In this document: one piece after another, positions 27,489 to 37,364 of the stretch
Layout: each line of letters starts with the position of its first letter
How positions within the stretch are numbered: position 1 is the first letter of the stretch
NCBI RefSeq assembly: GCF_000500065.1
Contig: NZ_AYOU01000121.1
Span: 310,001 to 374,000, forward strand
Source of the DNA: Borrelia hispanica CRI
GTDB lineage: Bacteria; Spirochaetota; Spirochaetia; Borreliales; Borreliaceae
Direction: 5' to 3'
Length of the DNA: 64,000 nt
Translations under genes and position numbers: made by a program
Notes under the pieces: model-generated
What the model was told of the DNA's origin: nothing
Databases searched by the model: none
The model's input: the letters and a program-made list of their open reading frames with translations, nothing else

Positions 27489-28552
27489 AAGTAGATAAAA
27501 TTTTTATAAATAACATATTACTGACTTTTTTATTTATGAATTTTCTTTTTGTAATCTTAATTGTGCTTTTTGATTTATTAACAAATCTCTTAAATTATCT
27601 TGAACATAATCTTAGTATTGATGATATTATTTATATTTATTATCTTTATTTGCCTAAGTGTTTTTCAGATGGTGTAGCTTTATCTTTTCTTTTTGCTGTC
27701 TCTAATCTTCTTGGTAATCTTTCAATGAGAAATGAAATTATAGGTCTCTTTAGTTGTGGTATTTCGATTGCTAGGATATTGAGATCAATAATTATGCTTA
27801 GTGTTTTTGTTTCAGTGATACTCTTTTTTTTTGATAATTATTTAGTTGTAGATACTGTTGCAGAAAGAGATGCATTTCTTAAAAATAATGTTGGTAATCA
27901 AGGTGCAAATGATAGAAATATAATTATTAAGGATTTTGCAAGAGAAATTTATAATATTAAACATTTTGATGTTGAAACTCATATTATTACTAATTTGATG
28001 ATTATTTTGAAAGATCAAGATGATAATTTTAAGAAAAGATATGATATAAGTAAAGCTGAGTGGGTTGATTCTAAGTGGATGCTTTATGGTGTTAGAGAAT
28101 TTTATAAAGTAGAATTGGATGTTATAGAAAAATTTTATGAAGTTCTTGATGGCGAGAATATTGTGAATTTAGAGCCAGGATATATTAAAATAATTATGCT
28201 TTCTTCAAAAACATTGAATTTTTCAAAGCTTGTTGCTTGGATTGGAGATTTAATAAGAGAAAATTTAAATTATTCTGATGCGTTATTTGATTTATTGAAT
28301 AGAATATTTTTTTCATTTAGATTAATATTACTAAGTTTTACTGTGAGTTTTGTAAGTCTTTTTTTGAAGAAAAATATTTTTATATGGAGTTTATTAAATA
28401 GTATTGCATTTGCAGTTGTATATGTGATTTCAATTATGGTCTTTAATTTTTTAGCAGATCTTGGTTATTTATCCATATTTATTGCAAGTTCATTACCTAC
28501 TATTTTGTTTATTATTATTAATTTTGTTGTTTATAATCTTATATGTAAATAA
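27485..28552 (+). CDS. lptG: LptG-like permease (YjgP/YjgQ family)
   Basis: 355 residues with the same family layout as its neighbour: three N-terminal helices ([22 protein letters not shown]...), a periplasmic domain (about 120-250), and three terminal helices ending VVYNLIC. It begins at ATG 27485, which overlaps the lptF stop (ATGA), with AAAGAG just upstream; a longer reading from 27344 sits in lptF and is rejected. It probably forms a heterodimer with LptF and an LptB-type ATPase encoded elsewhere. The nature of the lipid or lipoprotein cargo is unknown from sequence. Confidence 0.85.
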   Translation: MKVDKIFINNILLTFLFMNFLFVILIVLFDLLTNLLNYLEHNLSIDDIIYIYYLYLPKCFSDGVALSFLFAVSNLLGNLSMRNEIIGLFSCGISIARILRSIIMLSVFVSVILFFFDNYLVVDTVAERDAFLKNNVGNQGANDRNIIIKDFAREIYNIKHFDVETHIITNLMIILKDQDDNFKKRYDISKAEWVDSKWMLYGVREFYKVELDVIEKFYEVLDGENIVNLEPGYIKIIMLSSKTLNFSKLVAWIGDLIRENLNYSDALFDLLNRIFFSFRLILLSFTVSFVSLFLKKNIFIWSLLNSIAFAVVYVISIMVFNFLADLGYLSIFIASSLPTILFIIINFVVYNLICK

Positions 28553-28569
28553 TAGGGTTTAAGAATTTT

Positions 28570-29697
28570 ATGTTTAGTATTATCAAAAATGATAAAAATT
28601 CTAATGCAAGGCTTGGTATACTTGAACTTCCTCATGGGAATGTTTCAACACCATGTTTTATGCCGGTTGGTACTTTGGGTGTCATGAAGGCTTTAAAGCA
28701 TGATGTGCTTGAAAAATTAGGGTGTAATTTAATGCTTGCAAATACTTATCACTTGTATTTAAGACCTGGTATTGATGTAATAAAAAAATATGGAAATTTG
28801 CATAATTTTACAACTTGGAATAAAAATTTTTTGACAGATTCTGGAGGTTTTCAAGTTTTTTCTTTATCTAATTTTAGAAAAATTGAAGATGAAGGGGTAG
28901 ATTTTAAATCTCATATTGATGGTTCTAGACACTATTTTACGCCTGAGAGTGTATTTAGTATGCAAGAGACTTTTGAGAGTGATATTATTATGGCTCTTGA
29001 TATTTGTAGTCCTTATGGTATTGATTATGATGAGGCAAGTTTGTATACAAATATTACAACTTCTTGGGCTCGTCGTACATTGTGTGCTTATAAAAATAGA
29101 AAAGAGGGATATGAGGGTCTTTTATTTTTAATAACACAAGGTAATTTTTTTAAAGATCTAAGGAAAAGAAGCACTGAATCAATTTTGGAATTAAATAGTC
29201 CTGGTATTGCAATTGGTGGTATATCTGTTGGGGAACCAAGAGATATATATTTAGAAATTCTTGAATATAATTCTTCACTAATACCTAAAGATAAACCAAA
29301 GTACGTAATGGGTATTGGGACTCCTCATTATATATTAGATGCAATATATAATGGGATTGATATTTTTGATTGTGTTAATCCTACAAGAATTGCTAGACAT
29401 GGTTCACTTTTGACTGATAATGGGATACTTCGTATTAATCGAGCTGAATTTCGTTTTGATACTTGTTCTGTTGAGAAAGAATGTTCTTGTACTTTATGTA
29501 CGAGATATTCAAGGGGATATTTAAGGCATTTATTTAAGTCAGAAGAAGCACTTGGAGTGATGTTAGCTAGTGAGCACAACATTAATTATATGTTTAGACT
29601 GATTCACAAGGCTAGAAATGCAATTATGAACGATAATTTTACAAAATTTAGAAAGCTTTATTTGGATAAGTATGATGAAGGTAATTTGAATGAATAG
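28570..29697 (+). CDS. tgt: Queuine tRNA-ribosyltransferase
   Basis: 375 residues. Motifs: [12 protein letters not shown], the catalytic-region [27 protein letters not shown], the GGISVGEP loop, [18 protein letters not shown] with the nucleophile Asp, and the zinc site [17 protein letters not shown] plus a downstream His. It exchanges guanine-34 for preQ1 or queuine in GUN-anticodon tRNAs. ATG 28570 follows lptG by 17 bases. It overlaps murJ by eight bases. Queuosine precursor synthesis genes are not in the window. Confidence 0.95.
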   Translation: MFSIIKNDKNSNARLGILELPHGNVSTPCFMPVGTLGVMKALKHDVLEKLGCNLMLANTYHLYLRPGIDVIKKYGNLHNFTTWNKNFLTDSGGFQVFSLSNFRKIEDEGVDFKSHIDGSRHYFTPESVFSMQETFESDIIMALDICSPYGIDYDEASLYTNITTSWARRTLCAYKNRKEGYEGLLFLITQGNFFKDLRKRSTESILELNSPGIAIGGISVGEPRDIYLEILEYNSSLIPKDKPKYVMGIGTPHYILDAIYNGIDIFDCVNPTRIARHGSLLTDNGILRINRAEFRFDTCSVEKECSCTLCTRYSRGYLRHLFKSEEALGVMLASEHNINYMFRLIHKARNAIMNDNFTKFRKLYLDKYDEGNLNE

Positions 29698-31213
29698 AGA
29701 TGTTATTTCAACAGTTATTGTGATGATTGCAATTTTTTTTTCTCGTGTAATGGGTTTTATTAAGATAAAAGTGTTTTCTTATTATTTTGGGGCAAATATT
29801 GAAGCAGATATTTTTAATTATGTTTTTAATATTCCCAATAATTTGAGAAAGATTATCTCTGAAGGTGCTATGACTTCAGCTTTTATGCCTGAATTTACTC
29901 ATGAAAAGCATAAATCTAATAGGCATGCTATTGTTTTTTTTAGACGGGTGATCACTTTTAATATTATAACTATTAGTTTTATTATTTGTGTTATGATTTT
30001 TTTTTCTAAACAAATTATGTATTTAGTATCTTCTTACAGAGATAGTAATTTGGATTTAGCTAGTTATATATTTAATTATTTAATACTCTATATATTGCTA
30101 ATAAGTTTGTCATCCATATTTGCATCGGTTTTAAATTCTTATAAAGTTTTTTTTATACCGTCTTTTGCTCCTGTTATGCTTTCTTGTAGCATTATATTAA
30201 GTATATATTTGTTTTATAGCCAATATGGTATATATAGTGCTGTTATTGGGGTTATTGTTGGTGGAATTTTACAGTTTTTAATTCAGATGATAAATTGTAT
30301 TTGTATTGGTCTTATATATAGACCAATATTGAACTTTAATGATTCTTCATTTTTAATCTTTTTAAAGAGATGGTCACATATGATTTTGTCAGCCTTATTT
30401 GCAATTATTACTCAGCAAGTTTCATTTGCTCTAGCATCAACCTTGGATATTGGAAGTGTTTCTGTTTTAAGTAATGCAATTGTTTATTATCAGCTTCCTG
30501 TGGGGATTTTTTATGTCTCGATTGCTACAGTTATTTTTCCTAAGATGTCTGAATATGCTTCTTTGGGTGATAAAGAACGTTTAAATGCAATTTTTAATCA
30601 GGGAATTAATATGTTAATTTTTCTTTTAGTTCCAATGTCGTTTTTAATGTATGTTTGGGCTGCTCCTATTTTAAATTTATTACTTACGGGTGGTAAATTT
30701 TCTGTATATGATACTCAAAGGACCGTTAGTGTGCTGCAATATTTTTTATTAGGATTATTATTTTCCTCAATTTTTGGACTATTTCAAAAATATTATTTTG
30801 CAATACGTAATTCCAAAATACCATTATATTTTAATCTTATTTTTTCTGTTATTGATATTATTATTTCAGTTTTTGGTATTAAGTATTATCAAACGATAAA
30901 TGTTTTGCCTATTGCACAATCAGTTTCTTTTATTATATGCATTGTTATTTTTTATTTTATTGGGTCGAGGCATGACATAAATCTTGAACTTCATAGCATT
31001 ATATTAGTTCTTATTAAGTCGTTTATTTCTATTATTCCTTTATATTTATTTTATTTTTTTTTAAAAAATTTGAAGTGGGATATAGGATTTAGTTTTAATA
31101 ATTTTTACTTATTAAGTGTTATAGGCATAGTTAACATTATTATTTTGATATTATGTTATTATTTGCTTGGTGTTATTAGGGTTTTTAAATTTATTAGTAG
31201 GGATATTACATGA
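29690..31213 (+). CDS. murJ: Lipid II flippase MurJ
   Basis: 507 residues with about 13-14 membrane helices, MOP/MATE superfamily. The N-terminal [57 protein letters not shown] is characteristic of MurJ/MviN, including the Arg of the central cavity. It flips the lipid-linked peptidoglycan precursor across the inner membrane. ATG 29690 overlaps the tgt stop; AAGG lies about nine bases upstream. It ends in an ATGA overlap with the HEAT-repeat gene. MurC is encoded further along in this window. Confidence 0.94.
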   Translation: MNRDVISTVIVMIAIFFSRVMGFIKIKVFSYYFGANIEADIFNYVFNIPNNLRKIISEGAMTSAFMPEFTHEKHKSNRHAIVFFRRVITFNIITISFIICVMIFFSKQIMYLVSSYRDSNLDLASYIFNYLILYILLISLSSIFASVLNSYKVFFIPSFAPVMLSCSIILSIYLFYSQYGIYSAVIGVIVGGILQFLIQMINCICIGLIYRPILNFNDSSFLIFLKRWSHMILSALFAIITQQVSFALASTLDIGSVSVLSNAIVYYQLPVGIFYVSIATVIFPKMSEYASLGDKERLNAIFNQGINMLIFLLVPMSFLMYVWAAPILNLLLTGGKFSVYDTQRTVSVLQYFLLGLLFSSIFGLFQKYYFAIRNSKIPLYFNLIFSVIDIIISVFGIKYYQTINVLPIAQSVSFIICIVIFYFIGSRHDINLELHSIILVLIKSFISIIPLYLFYFFLKNLKWDIGFSFNNFYLLSVIGIVNIIILILCYYLLGVIRVFKFISRDIT

Positions 31214-32640
31214 TATATTTACGGTTTATTCTTTTATTTTATATTGTTATTAATGTTTTTTCTGTGAATAAGCCACCATCATTGTCAAGTGGGTCTTTGT
31301 TACCTTTAAGGCCTGAAACTAAAATAAATGAAGATAAAATAAAATATGATCTAGATAGTGATTCATCTAAAAATTCTAATTCTAGAGATATTGACTTGAA
31401 TATAAAGAAGGTAAATGATGTTATTTCCTATGGACTTGATGTTCAAGTTATTGAAATTATTGATAGTCTTAAAAAATCAGGGGATGGGGAATACAATGCT
31501 TTACTTGAAAAGAGATTACAAAAAACTTTTAATATTGATCTTAAACGGGCAATTCTTGATTTATTTTTGTCACTTCAGTATTCAGGTGGTATTGGTGCTT
31601 CAAATGATATTCTTAATAATTATGAAAGTAATAGATATCCTAATGATTTGATTAATTTGGCGATTTTATACCTTAAGAAATTAGGTGATAAGAATGACTT
31701 AAAGAAAACTCTTATTGATATTCTTGAAAATAAAGAAGGAAATATTGTGGCTATTGCTGCTTATTATCTTGGTGAACTTTCTTCCCCTGAGTATTCTAGG
31801 GAGATGATGAATGTTTATGATAAGTATTCTAATAATGATGGTGTTAAATCAGCAATACTGATTGCTCTTGGTAAATCTAATGTTATTGATTATGCAGACA
31901 GATTTTATGAAATTTCTATTGATAGTTATGAAAATCCATCCATTAAGGCTTCAGCTATTAAAGCATTATCATATCTTGCTCCTGAGAAAATAACAGAGAA
32001 TGCCCATCTATATCTTCAAAATAATAATAATAATCACAATATTAAGCTTGCTATTATAGAGGCACTTTCAAGAGATGTGTCTTTAAAATCAAAAGATATT
32101 TTGCATGATTTTTTAAGAGATTCTGATGCAAATATTAGGATTCGTGCTGTTGAGGCTATTAAGGATCATAATGATATTGATTCAAAAGAGGTGTTAATTT
32201 ATAAAATCAAAAGTGATCCTTCTTCAAAAGTTAGAGAAGCTTCTGGTAAAGCTTTAGTGGATATGGGTTCTGGTTATGAGGCTATACAAAAAATAGTGTT
32301 TGATTTTTCTGTTGAGAGTAACTTTAAGTTTATTGTTTTTAGTTATCTTCTAGATAAAGATATATATTCTGCTCGTTCTCTTGCGTTAGAGCTTTTGAAT
32401 AAAGAAAATATTGATAAACCTTCAAAATTTCTTGTAAATATTGCTATGTTATTTTCATCTAAGAAGGGTAATTTTGATGATTTTTATTCTAAAATTATTA
32501 AGAGTCAAAATATTAATTTGATGAATCTTGCAATTAAGGGTGCTGTTTATAATAAATCAGCATTACTTTCAGATAGACTTAAAGAAATTAAAAAAACAAC
32601 TAATTCAGAATATTTAAAAAAGCTTTTAGTAAATTATTGA
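31210..32640 (+). CDS. Exported HEAT-repeat protein
   Basis: 476 residues. An N-terminal signal sequence (FILLFYIVINVFSVN) is followed by a Ser/Asp/Lys-rich linker and then, from about residue 75, helical HEAT/PBS-lyase-like repeats: AIAAYYLGELSSPEYSREMM, KSAILIALGKSNVIDYADRF, IKASAIKALSYLAPEKI, IRIRAVEAIKDHNDI, VREASGKALVDMGS. No enzyme motif is seen, so a periplasmic protein-protein interaction scaffold is likely. It starts in an ATGA overlap with murJ, suggesting co-translation, and its stop overlaps the convergent coaBC stop by seven bases. Confidence 0.82.
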   Translation: MIYLRFILLFYIVINVFSVNKPPSLSSGSLLPLRPETKINEDKIKYDLDSDSSKNSNSRDIDLNIKKVNDVISYGLDVQVIEIIDSLKKSGDGEYNALLEKRLQKTFNIDLKRAILDLFLSLQYSGGIGASNDILNNYESNRYPNDLINLAILYLKKLGDKNDLKKTLIDILENKEGNIVAIAAYYLGELSSPEYSREMMNVYDKYSNNDGVKSAILIALGKSNVIDYADRFYEISIDSYENPSIKASAIKALSYLAPEKITENAHLYLQNNNNNHNIKLAIIEALSRDVSLKSKDILHDFLRDSDANIRIRAVEAIKDHNDIDSKEVLIYKIKSDPSSKVREASGKALVDMGSGYEAIQKIVFDFSVESNFKFIVFSYLLDKDIYSARSLALELLNKENIDKPSKFLVNIAMLFSSKKGNFDDFYSKIIKSQNINLMNLAIKGAVYNKSALLSDRLKEIKKTTNSEYLKKLLVNY

Positions 32641-33809
32641 TATAAAATTTTTAAGATTTCTATTGCTGTTTCTTTTTTTGACATTTCTGGAAATTTTTTA
32701 ACTTGATCTTTATTTATTATGTAAATTTTATTTACATTTGATCCAAAATATTTTAAGTCATTTGCAATAATATAGTCTAAATTTTTTGTTTCTAATTTTT
32801 CTCTGGCTTTTTTTATTAGAATTTCATCTTTTTGAGCGCAAAATCCGATGACAATTTGGTTTTTAGTTTTGTTTTTTCCTATGTGTTCAATTATGTCTAA
32901 GTTTTTGACCAATTTAATATTAAGTTCTTCCATATTATTTTTTTCAATTTTAGTTTTATAAATTTTATCAGGTCTAAAGTCTGCGACAGCTGCGGCACCA
33001 ATTATTATGTCAAATTTTTTGTATATGTTTATTGTTTCTTTGTACATTTCTGCTGCTGTTTTTATTCTAATAACGTTTATTCCATAAGGTGTTTCTTCAT
33101 TACTTGGTCCTGTAATGATTGTAACATTGGCTCCAAGATTTTGTGCTTCAATACCTATATTGAAACCCATTTGTCCTGTTGATTTATTGGAAAAATAACG
33201 AATAGGATCTAATGCTTCTTCGGTTCTTGAAGCAGTTATTAATATTCTTTTGTTTTTTAATGGTAATTTTGTCATGAGTGAATTTGATATGATACTTAAA
33301 ATATCATTTTCATTTTTAAGGCGTCCAATAGCATTTAAAGAACATGCCAAAAAACCTTTATCGGGTTCAATAAATTTGTAATTGTATTTTTGTAATTTTT
33401 TAATGTTTTCTTGTAAGATGGGATTTTGATACATTATGTTGTTCATTGCTATTGCGAAGTAAGTTGGTGCTTTACTTGCGGATAATACTATACTTAAAAT
33501 ATCATCAGCAATTCCAGCTGCAATTTTAGAAATAAAATTATATGTTGCTGGAATAATTAAGATTAAATCAGCCCATCTTGCTAAGTTTATGTGTTCTACT
33601 TCTTCATGATTGGTATTCCACAGGTTTGTAATAACTTTGCTTTTAGAAAGAGTTTCGAGTGTTAGGGGTGTAATGAATTTAGTTGAATTTTCTGTCATTA
33701 TAACCTTAACGTTATATCCCATTTTAATGAGATTTGAGATAATATAAGCTGATTTATAAGCTGCGATTCCCCCGCATACTCCTACTAATATGTTTTTGTG
33801 TTTTTTCAT
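32634..33809 (-). CDS. coaBC: CoaBC: phosphopantothenoylcysteine synthetase/decarboxylase
   Basis: 391 residues, bifunctional. The N-terminal CoaC flavoprotein has ILVGVCGGIAAYKSAYII, the catalytic His in EEVEHINLARWADL, AIAMNNIMYQNP (the substrate-clamp Asn motif) and the Cys flap ACSLNAIGRL. The C-terminal CoaB has TASRTEEALDPIRYFSNKSTGQMG and the Lys-containing KLVKNLDIIEHIG. It makes 4'-phosphopantetheine from phosphopantothenate and cysteine. ATG 33809 (MKKHKNILVG) is preferred; a 27-residue longer reading has no Shine-Dalgarno sequence and runs past the divergent promoter. It is divergent from the pantothenate uptake genes, so uptake and use are paired. Confidence 0.94.
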   Translation of the reverse strand: MKKHKNILVGVCGGIAAYKSAYIISNLIKMGYNVKVIMTENSTKFITPLTLETLSKSKVITNLWNTNHEEVEHINLARWADLILIIPATYNFISKIAAGIADDILSIVLSASKAPTYFAIAMNNIMYQNPILQENIKKLQKYNYKFIEPDKGFLACSLNAIGRLKNENDILSIISNSLMTKLPLKNKRILITASRTEEALDPIRYFSNKSTGQMGFNIGIEAQNLGANVTIITGPSNEETPYGINVIRIKTAAEMYKETINIYKKFDIIIGAAAVADFRPDKIYKTKIEKNNMEELNIKLVKNLDIIEHIGKNKTKNQIVIGFCAQKDEILIKKAREKLETKNLDYIIANDLKYFGSNVNKIYIINKDQVKKFPEMSKKETAIEILKILYQ

Positions 33810-33825
33810 ATTTATTTTATAAAAT

Positions 33826-33833
33826 ATTATATA
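33826..33833. promoter_or_regulatory. Shared palindromic -10 of divergent coaBC / yhdT-panF
   Basis: The sequence around 33825-33834 contains ATTATATAAT, giving TATAAT on both strands (plus 33828-33833, minus 33831-33826). At 17 bases each side lie weak -35 candidates: TTCATA (33805-33810) for the plus strand and TTTAAA (complement of 33849-33854) for the minus strand, four of six matches each. Confidence 0.45.
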
Positions 33834-33865
33834 ATTGTATTTAATATTTTTAAAAGGATTTTTTA

Positions 33866-34060
33866 TTGATAAATAAAGTATTTTTTGCAAGTGTCATATA
33901 TTTATTTTTGTTTGTCTGGTGGTGTATTGCATTTTGTTTATCTTATTTTTTTATTTCTATATTTAATATTCCTATTTGGTTTTTATTATCATGTATTTTT
34001 TTTCCTATTCTTAGTTTTTTATTGGTGTGTATTTTTGTAATTGTTTTTAGAAATGACTAA
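33866..34060 (+). CDS. YhdT-like small membrane protein upstream of PanF
   Basis: 64 residues with two predicted membrane helices. The pattern YLFLFVWWCIAFCLSYFF...FNIPIWFLLSCIFFPILSFLLVCIFVIVFRND resembles YhdT (DUF997), the small protein encoded just before panF in E. coli and many other bacteria, including the closing F-x-x-R-D. The start is TTG 33866 with AAAAGGA seven bases upstream. Its end overlaps panF by eight bases, so the two are translated together. A role as an accessory subunit of the pantothenate transporter is inferred from conserved linkage. Confidence 0.8.
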   Translation: MINKVFFASVIYLFLFVWWCIAFCLSYFFISIFNIPIWFLLSCIFFPILSFLLVCIFVIVFRND

Positions 34061-35474
34061 GGCATGTGTTTTATTTTTTGTTTTTTTAGTTTTATATTGT
34101 TTGTATGGTTTTTTGTTTCGAGGGAAAAAAGAGGAAAAAGTATTTTTACGTGATTACTTTCTTGCAAATCGAGGTTTAAATTTTTTTGTAATGGCCTTGG
34201 TTGTTGCATCTAGTTATGTTAGTGCTAGCAGTTTTATTTCAGGCCCTTCGGCTGTTTATAGATATGGATTGTCTTTTATATTCTTAGCAGTTATTCAAAT
34301 TCCTACAAGTTTAATTGCATTTGTTATTGTTGGGGAGAAATTAAATTTGGATGCTAAAAAAATTAATGCTATAAACATTATTGATTACATTGGGTATAGA
34401 TATTTTAGTCGTTCTTTAGTTGTAATTAGTAGTGTTATATTAATTTTTTTTTCTTTGTTTTTAATTTCGGCTCAACTTATGGGAGGAGCTAAACTTTTAG
34501 AGGTTTTTTTTCAAATTAATTATATTGATGCTCTTATTTACTTTGCTCTCTTTGTTTTTTTATATGTGTGTTTTGGTGGATTTAAGATGATAGCATATAT
34601 GGATTTGATACAGGGAATTTTAATGGTCATATCATCTGTGTTATTATTTACAAAATTAATTGATTTGGGCGATGGAATTGGCAATATTTTTAAGATGGCT
34701 CAGTTAGGACTTAGAGAGAATTTATTATTACCATCAAATTTGGATTTAAAAATAGGCTATATAATTTCTTTTTGGATATTAATAGGAGTTGGGGTGTTGG
34801 GATTGCCACAATTTGTTAATAATTTTATAGCCTTTAAAGATGTAAAAACAATTAGACATTCTCTTCCTATTGTTACTTTTGTGATAGGATTTTTAATTGT
34901 TATTATGCATTTAATAGGTTTTTTTTCACTTGTTATTTTTCCTAACTTAGCGGCAAATGATAAGGTTATTTTGGATATAGCATTAAAAGTATTAAATCCC
35001 AATGTATTTATATTTTTTTTTGTAGGACTTGTATCAGCTATAATGTCTACAATAGATTCAGGACTTCTTTTAATGTCTTCTACTTTAGTTAAGGTAATAC
35101 TGTTATTAAATAGCAAGCGTGGAAATAAAATAGGAGTTAAAAGAATTACCATTATTTCTAATGTTTGTTTTATGTCAATAATAGTTTGGTTATCTTTAAC
35201 CCCACCTGATTTTTTGTTTTTTATAAATATTTTTGCGATTGGAGCTTTAGAAGTTTCATTTTTTTCTATTATTATTTTTGGTCTTTATTTTAATTTTGTA
35301 AGTAAGATATCAGCTTTTATTTCTCAGTTTACAGGGCTTTTGAGTTATTTGTTGATAATTTTTTGTGATAAAACAAGTATATATTATGTTCATCCTATTG
35401 TTCCTTCATTTTTTATTTCTATATGTTCATTTTTGATAGTTAATTTTATTTGTAAAAAATGTAGTAAAATTTAG
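34053..35474 (+). CDS. panF: Sodium/pantothenate symporter PanF
   Basis: 473 residues, about 13 membrane helices, sodium:solute symporter family. The signature region is RDYFLANRGLNFFVMALVVASSYVSASSFISGPSAVYRYGLSF, and GVLGLPQFVNNF and ISAIMSTIDSGLLLMSS correspond to conserved SSS helices with sodium-site Ser residues. It imports pantothenate for coenzyme A synthesis, consistent with divergent coaBC. ATG 34053 overlaps the YhdT-like gene; the upstream TTG 34041 is less likely. Confidence 0.92.
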   Translation: MTKACVLFFVFLVLYCLYGFLFRGKKEEKVFLRDYFLANRGLNFFVMALVVASSYVSASSFISGPSAVYRYGLSFIFLAVIQIPTSLIAFVIVGEKLNLDAKKINAINIIDYIGYRYFSRSLVVISSVILIFFSLFLISAQLMGGAKLLEVFFQINYIDALIYFALFVFLYVCFGGFKMIAYMDLIQGILMVISSVLLFTKLIDLGDGIGNIFKMAQLGLRENLLLPSNLDLKIGYIISFWILIGVGVLGLPQFVNNFIAFKDVKTIRHSLPIVTFVIGFLIVIMHLIGFFSLVIFPNLAANDKVILDIALKVLNPNVFIFFFVGLVSAIMSTIDSGLLLMSSTLVKVILLLNSKRGNKIGVKRITIISNVCFMSIIVWLSLTPPDFLFFINIFAIGALEVSFFSIIIFGLYFNFVSKISAFISQFTGLLSYLLIIFCDKTSIYYVHPIVPSFFISICSFLIVNFICKKCSKI

Positions 35475-35478
35475 TTGT

Positions 35479-36453
35479 ATGTTGTTTGGGGATGTTAAGA
35501 GCGTTGGGAAGTATGATGTTATTAATGTTTTAAATAATGACGATGGTAAAAGACTTGATGTAGTTTTAATAAAATTTTTAAAACTTCCTAAATCAAAGGT
35601 AATAAAGCATATTAGAAATGGTGATATTCGTTTAAATAATCTAAAGGTTTCTTTTTCACAACGGGTTTTAAAGGATGATAAAATTTATTTGTATAGGCCT
35701 TTACTTCAAGGTTTAAATTTAAATGGTGTTGTAATTAAAGATAAAACCGATATATTAAGAGATGTAGAGAGCAGAGTAGTCTATGAGGATAAGGATTTAC
35801 TTGTAATTAATAAAAGAAAAGGGGTTTTAGTTCATGGAGATAGGTATTCACTTGATGTTTTGATTAATGCTTATCTTTTAGATGAAAATCTTGCATCTCT
35901 TAGTTTTAAGCCTTCTGCTGTACATAGGTTGGATAGAAATACTTCAGGTCTTATTGTTTTTGCAAAAAATATAGATTCTGCAAGGATTTTAAGTAAGGCA
36001 TTTAGTAGTGGTATTGTTACCAAAAGGTATTTGGCTTTACTTGATGGTGAAATTAGAAAATCTTTAACTTATAAGAACTTTTTGTATCGTGATAAAATTG
36101 TAAAGAAGACTTTTGTTATGAATAATTTAAATAATAATATAAATAAATTTAATGCTATAACTGTTGTTAAGCCACTTTTGGTGTCTAAGTTTGCAACACT
36201 TGCTGAAGTGTCAATTAAAACAGGATTTACGCATCAAATAAGAGCACAGTGTGCTTTTAATAATCATGCTTTAATTGATGATAAGAAATATAATCCTAAA
36301 TTTAAAAAAAATAATTACTTTTTACATTCTTTTTTGATAAACTTTAACCATTCTTTCTTTTTAAGAAATGAATTTTTTGTTGAACCTAGTTCAGATTTTG
36401 TGAAACGGATAAATAGTATTTTTGGTGTTTATGACTTTAAAGAATTTATTTAA
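35479..36453 (+). CDS. RluC/RluD-family pseudouridine synthase
   Basis: 324 residues. An S4 RNA-binding domain at about residues 20-75 (GKRLDVVLIKFLKLPKSKVIKHIRNGDIRLNNLKV) precedes the catalytic domain with the motif AVHRLDRNTSGLIVFAKN, whose Asp is the nucleophile, and the KTGFTHQIRAQCAFNNHALIDDKKY motif. It modifies uridines in large-subunit rRNA; whether its sites match RluC or RluD cannot be told by eye. ATG 35479 lies four bases after panF and has no Shine-Dalgarno sequence, so it may be translationally coupled. Confidence 0.9.
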   Translation: MLFGDVKSVGKYDVINVLNNDDGKRLDVVLIKFLKLPKSKVIKHIRNGDIRLNNLKVSFSQRVLKDDKIYLYRPLLQGLNLNGVVIKDKTDILRDVESRVVYEDKDLLVINKRKGVLVHGDRYSLDVLINAYLLDENLASLSFKPSAVHRLDRNTSGLIVFAKNIDSARILSKAFSSGIVTKRYLALLDGEIRKSLTYKNFLYRDKIVKKTFVMNNLNNNINKFNAITVVKPLLVSKFATLAEVSIKTGFTHQIRAQCAFNNHALIDDKKYNPKFKKNNYFLHSFLINFNHSFFLRNEFFVEPSSDFVKRINSIFGVYDFKEFI

Positions 36454-37363
36454 GAAGATCACATTTAAAAATGCTTTAGGTGCAATTAAAGACATTTCAA
36501 TTGTTATTAAACATAAATTTGTAAAGATTAAGGTTTATTCTTTAGTAGGTGTTGCTGGTACTGGAAAAAGTTTTAGGTCACATTTAATTGCAGATAAATA
36601 TTCTATTCCTTTAATTATTGATGATGGTGTTTTAATTAAGAACATGAAGATTATTGCTGGGACTTCTGCTAAGTTTGAAAATAATGTGTTTGATGCAATA
36701 AGGCGTTCTATTTTTGAAGATGATGTTCATAGGAATGAAATTGTTGAAGCTCTTCGTAAAGAAAATTTTAATAAAATATTAATATTGGGAACAAGTGTTC
36801 GGATGATAGATAAAATAACATCTAGGCTTTTTTTACCAACTTCTTCTAAGATTATTTATATAACAGATATTTCTACTAAAAAAGAAATAGAAAAGGCAAG
36901 AATTTCAAGACAGATGGGTGAACATGTTGTTCCAGCAGCTGCTTTTGAGATAACATCTATTAAGCCAAATTTATTGTTGGATTCAATTCGAGTTTTTTTT
37001 AAACGTAAAGGATTTTTGTCAAAGAAAAGAAATTATGTTCGTTCTATTGTAAAACCTAATTTTCATGATGAGGGAGGTATTTTATCTGTTTCTAAAAATG
37101 CGGTAAGACAAGTGATTGAACATTGTGTTTCTGAATATAATAAAGATTATATTGTTTATAATTTAAAAATAAAAAAAAGCCATGGAAGTTATTATTTTAA
37201 GCTCTTTTTAGATATTCCACTTGGAAGTAATTTACTTGATGATGCGGAAATGCTTAGAGAGTATATTATTAATAATGTACTTAAGTATACAATAATTAAT
37301 ATATCTGGTATTGATGTTATTATACATAGATTTTATGAGCAAAAAGGTAATTTAGACAAATAA
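36431..37363 (+). CDS. P-loop ATPase fused to Asp23/Gls24-like domain
   Basis: 310 residues. The N-terminal half has Walker A GVAGTGKS at residues 40-47, IPLIIDDGVLIKNMKIIAGTSAKFE and a Walker B-like strand KILILGTSVRMIDKI, so it resembles a small kinase or AAA-type NTPase. The C-terminal third (about 222-305: VSKNAVRQVIEHCVSEY ... YYFKLFLDIPLGSNLLDDAEMLREYIINNVLKYTIINISGIDVII) resembles the Asp23/Gls24 (DUF322) fold. Such a fusion is not the usual form of either family. It overlaps the pseudouridine synthase gene by 23 bases and precedes murC by one base. ATG 36431 is preferred to TTG 36422. The role is unknown. Confidence 0.75.
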   Translation: MTLKNLFKKITFKNALGAIKDISIVIKHKFVKIKVYSLVGVAGTGKSFRSHLIADKYSIPLIIDDGVLIKNMKIIAGTSAKFENNVFDAIRRSIFEDDVHRNEIVEALRKENFNKILILGTSVRMIDKITSRLFLPTSSKIIYITDISTKKEIEKARISRQMGEHVVPAAAFEITSIKPNLLLDSIRVFFKRKGFLSKKRNYVRSIVKPNFHDEGGILSVSKNAVRQVIEHCVSEYNKDYIVYNLKIKKSHGSYYFKLFLDIPLGSNLLDDAEMLREYIINNVLKYTIINISGIDVIIHRFYEQKGNLDK

Positions 37364-37364
37364 G

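Noticed and set aside
33810-33890. 27-residue extension of CoaBC
   Set aside because: It would cross the divergent promoter region and the yhdT start, and MKKHKNILVG is the normal family start.
34757-35152. A 131-codon minus-strand open frame
   Set aside because: Antisense of panF transmembrane segments; no independent support.
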